A stretch of 64,000 nucleotides of DNA from DATGMS01 sp035303945 (GTDB taxonomy: Bacteria; Bacteroidota; Bacteroidia; Cytophagales; Cyclobacteriaceae): positions 1 to 64,000 of the forward strand of contig DATGQZ010000007.1 in assembly GCA_035303945.1 (NCBI GenBank), written 5' to 3'. Both the position numbers and the translations under genes were made by a program. Under the pieces are notes generated by a model, which saw only the letters and a program-made list of their open reading frames with translations, was not told the DNA's origin and searched no databases. Shown one piece after another: positions 62,615 through 64,000 of the stretch (its first letter is position 1; the number at the start of each line of letters is the position of its first letter).

Positions 62615-64000
62615 TCAGCTGAGTTCATCATCGAACAAGGCGGTATAGTGGGACGAAGGCGCAAAAATGCCTCCACTGTGTTCATAAAAGGATGCGTCAG
62701 TAGGATACACGCCTTTCTTTGTATGAACCCAAGAACCTTTATGCATGGGGTGGTATGACATCATTTTTTCCCACTGCTTATAGTATTGATGTCCATTGGT
62801 TTCCTGTAGCCCTACGGTCATGTCAGGAAAGGGCGCTAAGCGGGCGGCTACATTTTTGTTCCACTCCACAAGTATAGGATTGACAGTCAGGTCAGCACAA
62901 AAGCAAGGCACATTTTTTTCAAAGGCCAATTGAGTAATTTTCATGGTCATGGTAAGGGTTTTCGCGATGGCTTTTACCGCAATGGCGGTATATCCCTGCT
63001 CAATCCGTGCTGCAGCATCTTCCACTGTATGTGCACTTTCATCTGCTGCTACGCGCACACCTAAATCTCCTACATAGACCTCATTTCGCTCTCCAAAAGG
63101 TTCTTCAATTACAGCAATTTGATCAAAAGCGCCAATCTTTTTCGCATGATCCAAAAAACGCAATAAGGTATCTTTTTCATCATAACGTTCATTGGCATCA
63201 AAATAATAGGGGATTTTCCCATTTTTGGTGTAAGGTGTTTCCAAATGACCAATTGCCTTGTGGACAGCTGACAAAAATGCCATGTCCTTTTCCAGCATCT
63301 CTTTCTGCGTTCCTGCTGCTCCAGTTTTTAACTTCATGATAAAATACCCTTCTTCAGCCGCGGCTTTGATTGCTTCCACTTTAGCGCCTACGCTAAAAGA
63401 GGGAATGCTAGCAACCTTGTCATGTTTGTGGGAAAGGCCTGGTTTGTAGGCCGAAGGAACCATGTCATCAAATTGAGTTATACCATTTTCTTCAGCATAC
63501 AGCAACCACAGCGCATTGTCAACCGGCACCAAAGCATTTAGGGCAAAGGTCTTTTTGAGGTTAGGATTGTTGGTAATCTTTTTGCCGTAGGCATACACTT
63601 CAGGCAGTAGCTCATCCAACAAAGCTACCGGGTTAGTAAAGGTAGATCCTTTTATCATCTGTAATGCCCTCTCGGTCATAGCGTACATTAATGCATTGCT
63701 ACCGGTAGGAGAATGGTCAAAAAATACCTTTGAATCAGACCACAATGTACCCTGAGTACCTAAACCAATTTTTCCTGTTCCAGACTCGCTTTCGATATAA
63801 GCTACCGTCTGCCAGGCTTCGCTAATTGCACTTCCTTTAAAACGATAAGGTATCAAAGGCTCCCTCTCAAAATTAGACGCTACTCTACTGATCTTAATCT
63901 GTTTCATATCTCTCATTTTCTGATCTATATGGCTTGATGCAGTAAACCCAACCATTCCCATAGTCATTATAGCTCCTGCTCCTAACTGAACAAATTCCCT
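62615..64000 (-). CDS. Tat-exported enolase-superfamily (mandelate racemase/muconate lactonizing-like) protein, 5' end cut
   Basis: The frame runs in from the right edge without a stop. The visible N-terminus is REFVQLGAGAIMTMGMVGFT, the end of a twin-arginine signal (RREF-type), so the gene starts beyond 64000 and the ATG at 63967 is internal. The enolase-superfamily barrel shows MKLKTGAAG with the KxK pair, YYFDANERYD, AVIEEPFGE and AADESAHTVEDAAARI, giving the Lys/Asp/Glu metal set. Members are dipeptide epimerases or acid-sugar dehydratases, so the reaction here is uncertain. It is followed by the deacetylase gene. Confidence 0.85.
   Translation of the reverse strand, partial: REFVQLGAGAIMTMGMVGFTASSHIDQKMRDMKQIKISRVASNFEREPLIPYRFKGSAISEAWQTVAYIESESGTGKIGLGTQGTLWSDSKVFFDHSPTGSNALMYAMTERALQMIKGSTFTNPVALLDELLPEVYAYGKKITNNPNLKKTFALNALVPVDNALWLLYAEENGITQFDDMVPSAYKPGLSHKHDKVASIPSFSVGAKVEAIKAAAEEGYFIMKLKTGAAGTQKEMLEKDMAFLSAVHKAIGHLETPYTKNGKIPYYFDANERYDEKDTLLRFLDHAKKIGAFDQIAVIEEPFGERNEVYVGDLGVRVAADESAHTVEDAAARIEQGYTAIAVKAIAKTLTMTMKITQLAFEKNVPCFCADLTVNPILVEWNKNVAARLAPFPDMTVGLQETNGHQYYKQWEKMMSYHPMHKGSWVHTKKGVYPTDASFYEHSGGIFAPSSHYTALFDDELS

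Noticed and set aside
1..64000. CRISPR array or cas genes
   Set aside because: No array of equally spaced direct repeats was seen, and no Cas-like frame is present.
1..64000. Insertion sequences or transposases
   Set aside because: No transposase frame is visible; the only mobile-DNA signs are the integrase fragment and the att site at the left edge.

Overview
The window looks like chromosomal DNA of a free-living member of the Bacteroidota, most likely the order Cytophagales (Cyclobacteriaceae-like). This rests on TAnnTTTG-type -7 promoter elements, two DUF4221 lipoproteins, DUF5777 and DUF4920 envelope proteins, TonB-dependent receptors, LytTR/LytS signalling with TPR sensors, and a near absence of Shine-Dalgarno sites. 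No database could be searched, so family names come from recognised motifs and overall sequence character.

Left edge (1-700): the end of an integrated element. The N-terminal 143 codons of a tyrosine recombinase lie on the minus strand next to a 3' half of tRNA-Asn, which is followed by what looks like the tRNA's own terminator. The bulk of the element lies outside the window, to the left.

700-13.7 kb: envelope and accessory genes. These include a SlyD-like isomerase, a Tat-exported PhoX/DUF839 phosphatase, a tRNA-Leu and a Sec-exported Gfo/Idh/MocA protein. They are followed by a co-directional block at 5.8-10.7 kb: an ECF sigma factor, an overlapping gene for a protein with a cytoplasmic head, one membrane helix and a beta-barrel-like domain, a CHRD lipoprotein, a CX4CH cytochrome-like lipoprotein, YceI, a DUF5777 barrel and a DUF4920 lipoprotein. 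This block is the best candidate for a poorly described system. A decayed TonB-dependent receptor lies at 12.7-13.6 kb.

13.7-29.4 kb: phosphocholine-specific phospholipase C, LemA, a PAS-LuxR regulator, a second DUF4221 lipoprotein, an ABC1 kinase with a phasin-like partner, a LytTR/TPR-kinase pair, and ergothioneine genes (egtD, egtB) beside an aspartoacylase-like deacylase.

29.4-43.9 kb: mostly housekeeping. It holds murB, dCMP deaminase, a single-domain response regulator, an extremely acidic 67-residue protein, a small membrane protein, a POT peptide transporter, pckA, a cyclophilin, a NupC transporter, a bifunctional nuclease, etfA/etfB, dnaB, trmB and folC.

43.9-52.5 kb: a minus-strand envelope-energising cluster transcribed as TPR protein, barrel, SPOR protein, ExbB, ExbD, TonB-like protein, then folC and trmB, with holA just upstream.

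52.5-64 kb: msrA, a TPR protein, a universal stress protein, a 3-methyladenine glycosylase, and a minus-strand locus that appears to handle one nutrient. That locus comprises a Tat-exported enolase-superfamily protein (cut by the right edge), a secreted PIG-L deacetylase, a 33-residue membrane protein overlapping both neighbours, a sodium:solute symporter starting at TTG, and a TonB-dependent receptor.
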